Of a DNA stretch of 64,000 nt, positions 35,022 through 45,507 are shown one piece after another. The notes below the pieces were generated by a model. That model did not search any database and was not told where the DNA came from. It saw only the letters and a list, made by a program, of their open reading frames with translations. The stretch is taken from NCBI RefSeq assembly GCF_014174515.1, contig NZ_JACJUG010000004.1, positions 62,001 through 126,000 of the forward strand, given 5' to 3'. Positions within the stretch are counted from its first letter, which is position 1. Every line of letters starts with the position of its first letter. This stretch comes from Mitsuaria sp. WAJ17 (GTDB lineage Bacteria; Pseudomonadota; Gammaproteobacteria; Burkholderiales; Burkholderiaceae_C). The position numbers and the translations under genes were made by a program.

Positions 35022-36047
35022 ATGACGTTCCTGCGCTCCCTGCCCCGCCGCTCCCTGGTGCTCGCCGCCGCCCTGCCGCTGGCGGCGATGCTGATGCCGG
35101 CACAGGCCGCCGAGCCGGGCCTGCTCAACGTCAGCTACGACGTCTCCCGCGAGCTCTACAAGCAGATCAACCCCGCCTTCGCCGCCGCCTGGAAGGCCAA
35201 GACCGGCCAGGCCGTGGTGCTGAACCAGTCGCATGGCGGCTCCAGCAAGCAGATCGGCTCGGTGATCGGCGGCCTGGAGGCCGATGTGGTCACCATGAAT
35301 CAGGCGACGGACGTGGACCAGCTCGCCGAGAAGGGCCTGACCCCCGCCGACTGGCGCCAGCGCTTCCCCCACAACGCCGCCCCCTACACCTCCACCATCG
35401 TCTTCCTGGTGAAGAAGGGCAACCCCAAGGGCATCAAGGACTGGGGCGACCTGGCCCGCCCCGGCGTGCAGGTCATCATCCCCAACCCCAAGGTCACCGG
35501 CAACGGCCGCTACAGCTACCTCGCGGCCTGGGGCAGCGTGATCGCCAAGGGCGGCAGCGAGGCGCAGGCGCGTGAGCTCGTCGGCAAGATCTTCGCCAAC
35601 GTGCCCGTGCTGGACGGCGGTGGCCGCGGCGCCACCACCACCTTCACCCAGCGTGGCATCGGCGACGTGCTGCTGACCTTCGAGGCCGAGGCCGAGCTGA
35701 TCGAGAACGAGTTCGGCAAGGGCCTGTTCGACGTGGTCGCGCCCAGCGTGTCCATCGAGGCCGAGGCGCCGGTGGCCATCGTCGATAAGGTCGCGGCCAA
35801 GAAAGGCAACAGCGCCCTGGCCAAGGCCTACCTGGACTTCCTCTACACGCCCGAGGCCCAGGAGATCATCGCCAAGAACAACTTCCGTCCCCGCGACCCG
35901 GCCGTGTTCAAGCGCCACGCGCAGCGCTATGCGGACATCAAGCTCTTCAGCGTGGACCAGCTGCTGGGCGGCTGGCCCAAGGTGGGCAAGACCCACTTCG
36001 CCGATGGCGGCACCTACGACCAGATCGTCAGCACCCTCAAGCGTTGA
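35022..36047 (+). CDS. sbp: Sulfate/thiosulfate-binding periplasmic protein (copy 1)
   Basis: 341 aa. Signal peptide (RRSLVLAAALPLAAMLMPAQ, cut at AQA-AEPG). The mature part begins LLNVSYDVSRELYKQ and contains the sulfate-binding residues expected in the Sbp/CysP family ([45 protein letters not shown]). It delivers sulfate to the CysTWA transporter. First gene of the operon; cysT follows after 22 bases, which contain one copy of the dispersed 15-bp motif. A second, diverged copy lies at 39957. Confidence 0.95.
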   Translation: MTFLRSLPRRSLVLAAALPLAAMLMPAQAAEPGLLNVSYDVSRELYKQINPAFAAAWKAKTGQAVVLNQSHGGSSKQIGSVIGGLEADVVTMNQATDVDQLAEKGLTPADWRQRFPHNAAPYTSTIVFLVKKGNPKGIKDWGDLARPGVQVIIPNPKVTGNGRYSYLAAWGSVIAKGGSEAQARELVGKIFANVPVLDGGGRGATTTFTQRGIGDVLLTFEAEAELIENEFGKGLFDVVAPSVSIEAEAPVAIVDKVAAKKGNSALAKAYLDFLYTPEAQEIIAKNNFRPRDPAVFKRHAQRYADIKLFSVDQLLGGWPKVGKTHFADGGTYDQIVSTLKR

Positions 36048-36060
36048 GACCTGACCCCGC
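36046..36060 (-). repeat. Dispersed motif between sbp and cysT
   Basis: GAGACCTGACCCCGC, reverse form of GGGGTCAGGTCTTGC with a changed end; it starts at the stop codon of sbp. Confidence 0.65.
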
Positions 36061-36069
36061 GCGCATGCC

Positions 36070-36951
36070 ATGACCACCGCCGCTCTCACCCCAGCACAGG
36101 CCGCCGCCGTGCCGATCCCGAAGCGCCGCCGCGTGCTGCCGGGCTTCGGCCCGACGCTGGGCTTCACGCTGTTCTACCTCTCGCTGCTGGTGCTGATCCC
36201 GCTGGCGGCGGTCTTCCTCAAGTCCGCGGGCCATGGCTTCGAGGCCTTCTGGGCTGCGGCCACGTCACCGCGGGTGCTTGCGTCCTACAAGCTCAGCTTC
36301 GGCGCCGCACTGCTGGCGGCGGGCATCAACCTCGTCTTCGGCCTCATCCTGGCCTGGTGCCTTGTGCGCTACGAGTTCCCGGGCAAGAAGCTGGTGGATG
36401 CGCTCGTCGATCTGCCCTTCGCCCTGCCCACCGCCGTGGCCGGCATCGCGCTGACGGCGCTGTACGCGCCCAATGGCTGGATCGGCTCCCTGCTGGCCCC
36501 GCATGACATCAGGGTGGCCTTCACGCCGCTGGGCGTGCTGGTGGCCCTGGTCTTCATCGGCCTGCCCTTCATCGTGCGCACGGTGCAGCCGGTGCTGGAG
36601 GACATGGAAACCGAGCTGGAGGAGGCCGCCGCCTCGCTGGGCGCGCACCGCTGGCAGACCTTCCGCTACGTCGTGCTGCCCACGCTGACGCCGGCCCTGC
36701 TGACGGGCTTTGCGCTGGCCTTCGCCCGTGCCGTGGGCGAGTACGGCTCGGTGATCTTCATCGCCGGCAACATCCCGCTGGTGAGCGAGATCACGCCGCT
36801 GATGATCATCTCCAAGCTGGAGCAATACGACTACGTGGGCGCCACCGCCATCGCCACGGTGATGCTGCTGTTCAGCTTCGTGCTGCTGCTGGGCATCAAC
36901 GGCCTGCAGGCCTGGAGTGCCCGCCGCAACGGACTGGAGGGGCGCAAATGA
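36070..36951 (+). CDS. cysT: Sulfate/thiosulfate ABC transporter permease
   Basis: 293 aa, about six membrane segments. The binding-protein-dependent transport motif [21 protein letters not shown] (EAA loop, residues ~180-200) contacts the CysA ATPase. Closely matches CysT (CysU) permeases ([40 protein letters not shown]). It pairs with CysW, which overlaps its stop by four bases. Confidence 0.96.
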   Translation: MTTAALTPAQAAAVPIPKRRRVLPGFGPTLGFTLFYLSLLVLIPLAAVFLKSAGHGFEAFWAAATSPRVLASYKLSFGAALLAAGINLVFGLILAWCLVRYEFPGKKLVDALVDLPFALPTAVAGIALTALYAPNGWIGSLLAPHDIRVAFTPLGVLVALVFIGLPFIVRTVQPVLEDMETELEEAAASLGAHRWQTFRYVVLPTLTPALLTGFALAFARAVGEYGSVIFIAGNIPLVSEITPLMIISKLEQYDYVGATAIATVMLLFSFVLLLGINGLQAWSARRNGLEGRK

Positions 36952-37843
36952 GCGGCGCCGTGTCTTCCCTCGGCCACGGCCTCGCCGCCGGCGGCCGCTA
37001 CGAGAGCAACCCCGCCACGCGCGAGGCGCCGTGGGTGCGCTGGACCCTGCTGCTGCTCGGCCTGGGCTTCTTCGCCCTCTTCCTGGTCCTGCCCCTGGTG
37101 GCCGTGTTCACCGAGGCCCTGCGCAAGGGTTTCGACGTCTACCTGGCCGCGCTGATCGAGGAGGACGCCGTCTCGGCCATCAAGCTCACGCTGATCGCCA
37201 CCGTGATCGCCGTGCCGCTGAACCTCGTCTTCGGCGTGAGTGCCGCCTGGGCCATCGCCAAGCACGACTTCCGCGGCAAGCAGCTGCTGATCACGCTGAT
37301 CGACCTGCCCTTCTCCGTCTCGCCCGTGGTGGCCGGCCTGATCTATGTGCTGCTCTTCGGCGCGCAGGGCTGGTTCGGCCCCTGGCTGCAGGCGCATGAC
37401 CTGAAGATCATCTTCGCGGTGCCGGGCATCGTGCTGGCCACCGTCTTCGTGACCTTCCCCTTCGTGGCCCGCGAGCTGATCCCGCTGATGCAGGCCCAGG
37501 GCCGCGACGAGGAAGAGGCCGCCACGGTGCTGGGCGCCAGCGGCTGGCAGACCTTCTGGCACGTGACACTGCCCAACATCAAGTGGGGCCTGTTGTACGG
37601 CGTGATCCTGTGCAACGCCCGCGCCATGGGCGAGTTCGGGGCGGTGTCCGTGGTGTCGGGCCACATCCGCGGCCAGACCAACACCCTGCCGCTGCACGTC
37701 GAGATTCTCTACAACGAGTACCAGTTCGCCGCCGCCTTCGCCGTGGCCTCGCTGCTGGCGCTGCTGGCGCTGGTCACCCTCGGTCTGAAGCAGTTTGTCG
37801 AATGGAGAGCAGCCGTCGCCGCACGCGCTGCGAAGGAAGAAGC

Positions 37844-37847
<4 letters not shown>
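36948..37847 (+). CDS. cysW: Sulfate/thiosulfate ABC transporter permease
   Basis: 299 aa, about six membrane segments. EAA loop [20 protein letters not shown]; CysW features [20 protein letters not shown] and [20 protein letters not shown]. Overlaps cysT by 4 bases and cysA by 4 bases (ATGA), so the three are translationally coupled. Forms the heterodimeric channel with CysT. Confidence 0.96.
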
Positions 37848-38896
<1,049 letters not shown>

Positions 38897-38909
38897 TCAC
38901 GCCAGGCCC

Positions 38910-39833
38910 ATGAACTTCCAGCAGCTGCGCATCATCCGCGAGGCCGTCCAGCAGAACTTCAACCTGACCGAGGTGGCGGCGGCGCTGTTCACCTCGCAGT
39001 CCGGCGTGTCCAAGCACATCAAGGACCTGGAGGACGAGCTGGGCGTGGAGCTCTTCGTGCGCCGCGGCAAACGCCTGCTGGGCCTGACCGCGCCGGGCAA
39101 GGAGCTGGCGATCATCGTGGACCGCATGCTGCAGGACGCGCGCAACATCAAGCGCCTGGCCGACCAGTTCGCCGACGCCGAGGCCGGCCAGCTCACCGTG
39201 GCCACCACGCACACCCAGGCGCGCTATGCCCTGCCGCAGGTGGTGGCCCGCTTCAAGGCCGCCTTCCCCAAGGTGCACCTGGTGCTGCTGCAGGCCAACC
39301 CGGCGGAGATCGTCAGCCTGCTGCAGTCCGGCGAGGCGGACATCGGCATCGCCACCGAGGCCCTGGGCGAGGACCCGGCCTTCGCCACCTTTGCCTTCTA
39401 TGACTGGCACCACAGCGTGGTCGTGCCCGAGGGCCATGCCCTGGGCACCGAGCCGCTGACGCTGGAGGCCCTGGCCGAGCAGCCCCTGATCACCTACCAC
39501 GAGGGCTTCACCGGCCGCGCCCGCATCGACGCCACCTTCGCGCAGGCCGGCCTGGCGCCGGACATCGTGCTCTCCGCGCTGGACGCCGACGTGATCAAGA
39601 CCTATGTGCAGGTGGGTCTGGGCCTGGGCATCATTGCCTCCATGGCCTTCGAGCCGCAGCGCGACGCGGGCCTGCGCCTGCTCGACGCCTCTCACCTCTT
39701 CCCCACCAACACCACGCACCTGGCCCTGAAGAAGGGCCACTACCTGCGCGGCTATGCCTACCGATTCCTGCAGGAATGCGTGGGCTCGCTCGGCGAGGAG
39801 CGCATCCGCGAGGCGCTGGGGACCGAGGCCTGA
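38910..39833 (+). CDS. cysB: LysR-type regulator of sulfur assimilation, CysB/Cbl type
   Basis: 307 aa. The N-terminal HTH (MNFQQLRIIREAVQQNFNLT, SQSGVSKHIKDLEDELG) and the co-inducer domain match CysB/Cbl, with TTHTQARYALP, the DIGIATEAL segment and TYVQVGLGLGIIASMAF. Known CysB-type proteins activate sulfate uptake and assimilation genes with acetylserine or sulfate-derived signals. It lies 13 bases behind cysA and probably is transcribed with it. CysB against Cbl cannot be settled without alignment. Confidence 0.92.
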   Translation: MNFQQLRIIREAVQQNFNLTEVAAALFTSQSGVSKHIKDLEDELGVELFVRRGKRLLGLTAPGKELAIIVDRMLQDARNIKRLADQFADAEAGQLTVATTHTQARYALPQVVARFKAAFPKVHLVLLQANPAEIVSLLQSGEADIGIATEALGEDPAFATFAFYDWHHSVVVPEGHALGTEPLTLEALAEQPLITYHEGFTGRARIDATFAQAGLAPDIVLSALDADVIKTYVQVGLGLGIIASMAFEPQRDAGLRLLDASHLFPTNTTHLALKKGHYLRGYAYRFLQECVGSLGEERIREALGTEA

Positions 39834-39917
39834 GGGTCTTCGCTTTTCCTCTTTGCTTAGCTGAATTTCTTGGAGGACAGCCGCGGAGCGCTTCGGAAGA
39901 ATGGGCATCACAGGACA

Positions 39918-39931
39918 CAAGACCTGACCCC
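39918..39931 (-). repeat. Dispersed motif before the second sbp gene
   Basis: CAAGACCTGACCCC, exact reverse form of GGGGTCAGGTCTTG, 25 bases before the ATG of the second sulfate-binding protein. Confidence 0.7.
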
Positions 39932-39956
39932 TCCAACTTCCGAGTTCCCGCTGTCC

Positions 39957-40973
39957 ATGCAAGCCTTATCCCTTCTCCGCCGCCTGGCCCTGGGCGCCAC
40001 GCTCCTGAGCCTTGGCAGCGCCGCGCTGGCGCAGACCCAGCTGCTCAACGTCTCCTACGACCCCACCCGCGAGCTCTACCAGGACTTCAACGCCGCCTTT
40101 GCGAAGCAGTGGAAGGCCAAGTCCGGCGAGACGCTGGCCATCAAGCAGTCGCACGGCGGCTCGGGCAAGCAGGCGCGCTCGGTGATCGACGGGCTGGAGG
40201 CGGACGTGGTCACCCTGGCCCTGGCCTATGACATCGATGCCCTGCACGACACGGCCAAGCTCCTGCCCGCCGACTGGCAGAAGCGCCTGCCCCACAACGC
40301 CAGCCCCTACACCTCGACCATCGTGTTCCTGGTGCGCAAGGGCAATCCCAAGAAAATCACGAACTGGCAGGACCTGGCCCGCAGCGGCATCGACATCATC
40401 ACGCCCAACCCCAAGACCTCGGGCGGTGCGCGCTGGAACTACCTGGCTGCCTGGGGCTATGCGCTCAAGCAGCCCGGTGGCAATGCCGACTCGGCCAAGG
40501 CCTTCGTCAAGCGCATCTACGCCAACACCAAGGTGCTGGACTCCGGCGCGCGCGGCTCCACCACCACCTTCGTGGAGCGCGGCATCGGCGACGTGCTGAT
40601 CGCCTGGGAGAACGAGGCCTACCTGGCCGTCAAGGAGCTGGGCAAGGACAGGTTCGAGATCGTCACCCCCAGCATTTCCGTGCTGGCGGAGCCACCCGTC
40701 GCCCTGGTGGACAAGGTCGTGGACAGGCGCGGCACCCGCAAGCAGGCCCAGGCCTATCTCGAGTATCTCTACAGCCCCGAGGGCCAGGAGATCGCCGCCC
40801 GCCACTACTACCGTCCGCGCGATGCCAAGGTCGCCGCGAAGTACGCGAAGCAGTTCGCGCCGGTGCAGCTCTTCACCGTGGACGAGCTCTTCGGCGGCTG
40901 GCGCCTGGCCCAGAAGACGCACTTCGACGATGGCGGCGTCTTCGACCAGATCTACGCACCGGGCGCCCGCTGA
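39957..40973 (+). CDS. sbp: Sulfate/thiosulfate-binding periplasmic protein (copy 2)
   Basis: 338 aa. Signal peptide ([20 protein letters not shown], cut near ALA-QTQ). The mature part begins [16 protein letters not shown] and keeps the same ligand segments as copy 1 ([45 protein letters not shown]). The two copies are clearly paralogous but well diverged, so a difference in ligand preference (sulfate against thiosulfate) or expression is possible. It follows cysB after 123 bases and ends before a good terminator. Confidence 0.95.
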   Translation: MQALSLLRRLALGATLLSLGSAALAQTQLLNVSYDPTRELYQDFNAAFAKQWKAKSGETLAIKQSHGGSGKQARSVIDGLEADVVTLALAYDIDALHDTAKLLPADWQKRLPHNASPYTSTIVFLVRKGNPKKITNWQDLARSGIDIITPNPKTSGGARWNYLAAWGYALKQPGGNADSAKAFVKRIYANTKVLDSGARGSTTTFVERGIGDVLIAWENEAYLAVKELGKDRFEIVTPSISVLAEPPVALVDKVVDRRGTRKQAQAYLEYLYSPEGQEIAARHYYRPRDAKVAAKYAKQFAPVQLFTVDELFGGWRLAQKTHFDDGGVFDQIYAPGAR

Positions 40974-40985
40974 GCCGACCGCATT

Positions 40986-41000
40986 GGCAAGACCTGCCCG
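40986..41000 (-). repeat. Dispersed motif variant after the second sbp gene
   Basis: GGCAAGACCTGCCCG, a degenerate reverse form of the 15-bp motif, 13 bases after the sbp copy 2 stop. Confidence 0.4.
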
Positions 41001-41074
41001 CCCCGTCCCGCACCGTTTGTCTCCTCGTCAGACCCCTGCGACCGCATTGCTGGTGATGGGCGCGGACTGACCTT

Positions 41075-41111
41075 GGGCCTCCCCGGCGCCCGCCGCGGGA
41101 GGTCCCTTTTT
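41075..41111 (+). terminator. Terminator of the sulfate cluster
   Basis: 9-bp stem GGGCCTCCC / GGGAGGTCC (one G-T pair) with a GC-rich loop, then C and TTTTT. About 100 bases after the sbp copy 2 stop. Confidence 0.7.
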
Positions 41112-41273
41112 CTGGCGGAGGAAAACCTTGCTCCTCGTCAAATCCCTGACACAAACGATGCGCACAATGCGAAGCATCAGGACGCGAGAAATCGGCTGCA
41201 ACATAGGGCAGAGCACTGGAACCCGTGACCAGCGCGAAATGATCCGTCAGGGCCTTGTGCCCTGTCCGGTAGC

Positions 41274-41303
41274 AGGGCCACCGCTGGTGGCCCTTTGCTT
41301 TTT
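41274..41303 (+). terminator. Intrinsic terminator directly in front of the SnoaL-like gene
   Basis: 9-bp stem AGGGCCACC / GGTGGCCCT with loop GCT, then TTGCTTTTT. It lies only 32 bases before the ATG at 41335 and some 160 bases after the previous terminator, so it ends either a small RNA or an attenuated leader encoded at about 41112-41303. Confidence 0.65.
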
Positions 41304-41334
41304 CCGGGTCGATCGTCCAGGCATACTGGCGCCC

Positions 41335-41679
41335 ATGATGCGCAGCCCTGCCGAACTCGCCCAGGCCCAGCTCGAGGCCTACAACGCCAAGGACCTCGAC
41401 GCCTTCTGTGCCTGCTATGGCCAGAACGTGCAGGTCTTCGAGCCGCCAGCTCCGCTGCCCACCTTGCAAGGCTTGGCGGCCTTGCGGGCGCGCTATGCCG
41501 GCGCGGCCTTTGCCAACCCGGAGCTCCAGGCAGAGGTGCTGCAGCGCATCGTGTGCGGCCCCACGGTGGTCGACCATGAGCGGGTTCATGTGCCAGGCCA
41601 GCCGGACCGGGACCTGGTGGTGGTCTACCGGTGCGAAGACGGACACATCGCGTCGGTGTTCTTCTACAAATCCCCGTGA
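41335..41679 (+). CDS. SnoaL/NTF2-like small protein
   Basis: 114 aa from the ATG at 41335. The sequence has the steroid-isomerase-like cone fold pattern (SPAELAQAQLEAYNAKDLDA, FCACYGQNVQVFEP, and C-terminal DLVVVYRCEDGHIASVFFY). Function unknown; many such proteins bind small hydrophobic ligands or act as isomerases. Single gene. An intrinsic terminator hairpin directly upstream suggests attenuation or a separate transcript. Confidence 0.8.
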   Translation: MMRSPAELAQAQLEAYNAKDLDAFCACYGQNVQVFEPPAPLPTLQGLAALRARYAGAAFANPELQAEVLQRIVCGPTVVDHERVHVPGQPDRDLVVVYRCEDGHIASVFFYKSP

Positions 41680-41842
41680 ACTGCGGGTAAAGAACTATTA
41701 AAGGTGGCCATGCCAAAAGGCTGGCGCGCCCCTGCATGAGATGCTTCGCACCCTGCATGCGGCCGCGCCCTGCCGCCTGCCGCAGCCCCCTTGAAATGGC
41801 AGCCAGCCATCGCCGCTGCCGGAATCGACGCCCCTGATTGCC

Positions 41843-44161
41843 ATGTCCCCGACCCGCTCGACCGTCCCTGTCCGTACCGCCCTGCGCCCCCTTTGCCTCA
41901 GTCTCATGCTGACCGGACTGTCCCTGCAGGTCCTGGCCCAGGAGCAGGCCGCACCGCCCGCCCCGGCTGCCAGCCGTCCGCGTTCTGCGAATGCGCCTGG
42001 CCAGGCGCCGGCTGCGCAGGGGCGACAGACCCTGGAGAAGGTCGAGGTGAGCGGCGGCCCCAGCGATGACGCCACGCGCCGGGCCTCATCGGCCGCCAAG
42101 ATCGTGATCAGCCGCGAGGAGATCGAGAAGTTCGGCGACAACAGCCTGGGCGAGGTGATGAAGCGCCTGCCCGGCGTCACCACCGGCGGCCGCCCGGGCC
42201 GTGGCGGCGACATCCGCATGCGCGGCATGGGCGGCGGCTTCACCCAGATCCTGGTCAACGGCGAGCGCATGCCGCCGGGCTTCTCGCTGGACCAGCTGCC
42301 GCCGGAGCAGGTCGAGCGCATCGAGATCATGCGCGCGCCCACCGCCGAGTTCGGCGCCCGCGCCATCGCCGGCACCATCAATGTGGTGCTGCGCGAGGCC
42401 TACCAGCGCAAGGTCAACGATCTGCGCGCCGGCCTCAGCGTCGAGCGCTCCCAGGTCAGTCCCAACGTCTCCTGGCAGCGCAACGACAAGCTCGACGACG
42501 CCGGCAGCAGCTACAACCTGGCAGTCAACGCCGGGCAGATGAAGCACGAGGACGACCAGAACGGCCGCACGGTGGCCGAGGACCTGCACGGGGGGCCGAC
42601 CCGCGTACTCACCAGCACCGGCAGCAGCGAGGACGAGCGCAGGATGCTCAACGCCAACGGCCGCGTGCAATGGCGCCTGGGCGAGGGCGAGTCCTTCGCC
42701 CTCCAGCCCTTCCTGAGCATCAACAAGGGCAACAGCAGCAGCCAGCAGCGCCAGCAAGGCGATCGCAGCGACGGCCGCCCGCTCGCTTACGACAGGGCCC
42801 AGACCGAGGGCAGGACCGAATTCAAGATGCTGCGCCTGAACACCCAGCTACAGAAGAAGCTGGACCCCGACACCCGCCTGGACCTGCGCGTCGGCCTGGG
42901 CCGCGCGCTGATGGACTCGCGCACGCTGCGCCAGGAGTTCCTCGGCAGCGTCGGCTCGCGCACGCAGGAGGACACCGTGAACGGGCATGACAGCCACTGG
43001 AGCCTGATCGGCAAGGTGGCGCGCCAGCTGGAGAACGAGCACAGCCTGGTGGGCGGCGTAGAAGCCGAGAACCAGACCCGCGACCAGACCCGCGTGAGCC
43101 TGCAGAACGGCCTGCCGCGCCCGGCGCTGGCGGACTTCGGCGACAACCTTTCGGCCTCGGTCCGGCGCTTCGCAGCCTATGGCCAGGATGAGTGGTCCGT
43201 GAGCCCGCACTGGTCCTTCTACGCCGGCCTGCGCTGGGAAGGCATTGAGACCAGGAGCGACGCCGCCAACTACGCCGTGCGCAACAAGTCCAGCGTCTGG
43301 ACGCCGCTGCTGCACGCCGTCTGGAAGCCTGACGAGAAGAGCCGCAACCAGGTGCGCATGAGCCTCACCCGCAGCTACCGCTCACCGCAGCTGCAGGACC
43401 TCATCGCGCGGCCCAGCATCAACAGCGAGTACCCCTGCCCCGCCGACGGCGCCTGCGGCCCCAATGCCGTCCAGTACCCCGACCGCAGCGGCAACCCCGA
43501 GCTGCGCCCCGAGATGGCCACCGGCGTGGAGATCGCCTTCGAACGCTACCTGGTCAAGGGCGGCCTGCTGAGCGCGAACTTCTTCTACCGCCACATCAAT
43601 GACCTGATCCGTACCGAAACTCGCCTGGAGACCGTCTCCTGGGCCTCGGTGCCGCGCTGGGTGGCACGCCCGCAGAACATCGGCACGGCCAAGACCTTCG
43701 GCCTGGAGCTGGAGGCCAAGTTCCGCCTGGACGAGTTCATCGAGGACGCCCTGCCCCTGAACCTGCGCAGCAACCTGAGCCTCTTCAGCTCCCGCGTGGA
43801 CGGCATCCCCGGCCCGAACAACCGCATCGACTCTCAGCCCAAGGCCACGGCCAATATCGGGTTCGACTACAAGCTGCGCAGCCTGCCCCTGACCCTGGCG
43901 GCCGGCCTGAACTGGACGCCCGGTGGCACCATCCAGCAGACCCTGATCCAGCAGAGCGTGACCCCCACCAAGCGCGTGATCGATGCCTCCGCCACCTGGG
44001 CCATCGACCGCGACACCCAGCTGCGCCTCTCCGCCTCCAACCTCGCCCCGCTGGACTACAACACCAGCTCGGTGATCACCACGGCCGACAACCGCATCAC
44101 GACGGACAACCTGGGGCGCAGCTTCACGGTGTGGCAGCTGAGGTGGGAGCGCAAGCTCTGA
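41843..44161 (+). CDS. TonB-dependent outer-membrane receptor
   Basis: 772 aa. Signal peptide (TALRPLCLSLMLTGLSLQVL, cut near VLA-Q), then a Pro/Ala-rich linker and a plug domain (TLEKVEVSGG, LGEVMKRLPGVTTGG, DIRMRGMGGGFTQILVNGER, RIEIMRAPTAEFGARAIAGT). The barrel ends with SFTVWQLRWERKL. The plug and barrel are of the CirA/outer-membrane receptor type used for iron-chelates or other nutrients; substrate not told by sequence. No regulator, sigma factor or iron box was recognised next to it. Confidence 0.9.
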   Translation: MSPTRSTVPVRTALRPLCLSLMLTGLSLQVLAQEQAAPPAPAASRPRSANAPGQAPAAQGRQTLEKVEVSGGPSDDATRRASSAAKIVISREEIEKFGDNSLGEVMKRLPGVTTGGRPGRGGDIRMRGMGGGFTQILVNGERMPPGFSLDQLPPEQVERIEIMRAPTAEFGARAIAGTINVVLREAYQRKVNDLRAGLSVERSQVSPNVSWQRNDKLDDAGSSYNLAVNAGQMKHEDDQNGRTVAEDLHGGPTRVLTSTGSSEDERRMLNANGRVQWRLGEGESFALQPFLSINKGNSSSQQRQQGDRSDGRPLAYDRAQTEGRTEFKMLRLNTQLQKKLDPDTRLDLRVGLGRALMDSRTLRQEFLGSVGSRTQEDTVNGHDSHWSLIGKVARQLENEHSLVGGVEAENQTRDQTRVSLQNGLPRPALADFGDNLSASVRRFAAYGQDEWSVSPHWSFYAGLRWEGIETRSDAANYAVRNKSSVWTPLLHAVWKPDEKSRNQVRMSLTRSYRSPQLQDLIARPSINSEYPCPADGACGPNAVQYPDRSGNPELRPEMATGVEIAFERYLVKGGLLSANFFYRHINDLIRTETRLETVSWASVPRWVARPQNIGTAKTFGLELEAKFRLDEFIEDALPLNLRSNLSLFSSRVDGIPGPNNRIDSQPKATANIGFDYKLRSLPLTLAAGLNWTPGGTIQQTLIQQSVTPTKRVIDASATWAIDRDTQLRLSASNLAPLDYNTSSVITTADNRITTDNLGRSFTVWQLRWERKL

Positions 44162-44386
44162 GAGCCCCCTCGGCTGAACGCTGCCCTGAAGCTGCAGATC
44201 GACGGAAGGGCCACACTCGACACACGGCTGCGCGCGATCGCCGCGATGGCACCCACCCGCCCCAGGGAGTGCCACCCGTCACACACCCCTCAGTAGGAAG
44301 CGTCTCCCCCAAAACCCCCCGTCTTCTGATGGATACTCTGTCCCGCGGTCACCCCGACCGCATTGACTGGAGCCTGGAGGGTCATC

Positions 44387-45436
44387 ATGGGTTTGATGGA
44401 TTTCATCAAGAAACAATTCATTGACGTCCTGCAGTGGACGGAGGACGGGGATGGCACCCTGGCCTGGCGCTATCCCATGCAGGACTTCGAAATCCAGTAC
44501 GGCGCCCAGCTGGTCGTGCGCGAGTCGCAGCTGGCGGTCTTCGTCAACGAAGGCAAGGTGGCCGACGTCTTCGGTCCCGGCACCTACAAGCTCACCACGC
44601 AGACCCTGCCCCTGCTGACCAACCTGAAGAACTGGGACAAGCTCTTCGAGTCCCCGTTCAAGAGCGACGTCTACTTCTTCAGCAGCCGCCAGCAGATCGA
44701 CCAGCGCTGGGGCACGCCGCAGCCCGTCACCATCCGTGACAAGGACTTCGGCGCCGTGCGCGTGCGCGCCTTCGGCAACTACGCCTACCGCATCGCCGAC
44801 CCGAAGCGCTTCCACCAGGAGATCTCGGGCACCCGCGATCGCTACACCGCCCAGGAGCTGGACGGCCAGTTGCGCGGCACCATCCTGCAGCACATCAGCG
44901 ACGCCGTCGCCCAGAGCGGCATTCCCTTCCTGGACCTGGCGGCCAACCAGGTCGAGTTCGCCTCGCAGCTGCAGGCCGCCACCTCGCCGGCCTTCGAGGC
45001 CCTGGGCCTGAAGCTGGAGTCGGTCACGCTGCAGAGCGTCTCGCTCCCCGAAGAACTGCAGAAGATCCTCGACCAGAAGATCGGCATGGGCATGATCGGC
45101 CAGAACATGGGCCAGTTCATGCAGTACCAGACGGCCCAGGCCATCCCCAAGCTCGCCGAAGGCGTGGGCCAGGGCGGTGGCGGCATCGCGGGCGATGCCA
45201 TGGGCCTGGGGGCAGGTCTTGCCCTGGGCCAGACGCTGGCACAGCAGATGGCCGCCGGCCTCGCCGCCCAGCCGCAGGCCGCCGCTCAGCCGGCAGCCGC
45301 TGCGGCGCCGGTGACGCAGAGCGCCGACGACATCATGTCCCTGCTGGAGAAGCTGGGCGAGCTCAAGGCCAAGGGCATCCTCACCGAGGAAGAGTTCGCG
45401 GCCAAGAAGGCCGACTTGCTGAAGAAGCTGGGCTGA
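44387..45436 (+). CDS. SPFH-domain protein with C-terminal SHOCT motif
   Basis: 349 aa from the ATG at 44387, with GGAGG 6 bases in front. An SPFH/virion-core-like domain spans residues ~20-210 (GTLAWRYPMQDFEIQYGAQL, FVNEGKVADVFGPGTYKL). Then a Gly/Ala/Gln-rich linker and a SHOCT helix pair at the end (DIMSLLEKLGELKAKGILTE). Bacterial SPFH proteins scaffold membranes and form large oligomers; SHOCT motifs often occur in oligomerising or membrane-linked proteins. No transmembrane segment, so it may associate with the membrane as a partner. First gene of a co-directional run to 50930. Confidence 0.9.
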   Translation: MGLMDFIKKQFIDVLQWTEDGDGTLAWRYPMQDFEIQYGAQLVVRESQLAVFVNEGKVADVFGPGTYKLTTQTLPLLTNLKNWDKLFESPFKSDVYFFSSRQQIDQRWGTPQPVTIRDKDFGAVRVRAFGNYAYRIADPKRFHQEISGTRDRYTAQELDGQLRGTILQHISDAVAQSGIPFLDLAANQVEFASQLQAATSPAFEALGLKLESVTLQSVSLPEELQKILDQKIGMGMIGQNMGQFMQYQTAQAIPKLAEGVGQGGGGIAGDAMGLGAGLALGQTLAQQMAAGLAAQPQAAAQPAAAAAPVTQSADDIMSLLEKLGELKAKGILTEEEFAAKKADLLKKLG

Positions 45437-45507
45437 GACCACCGTCAAACCTGCACGCGGCGCCCCGGGCTGAACGCCCGAGGCACGCGTGCGCAGCCTG
45501 ACACCGA

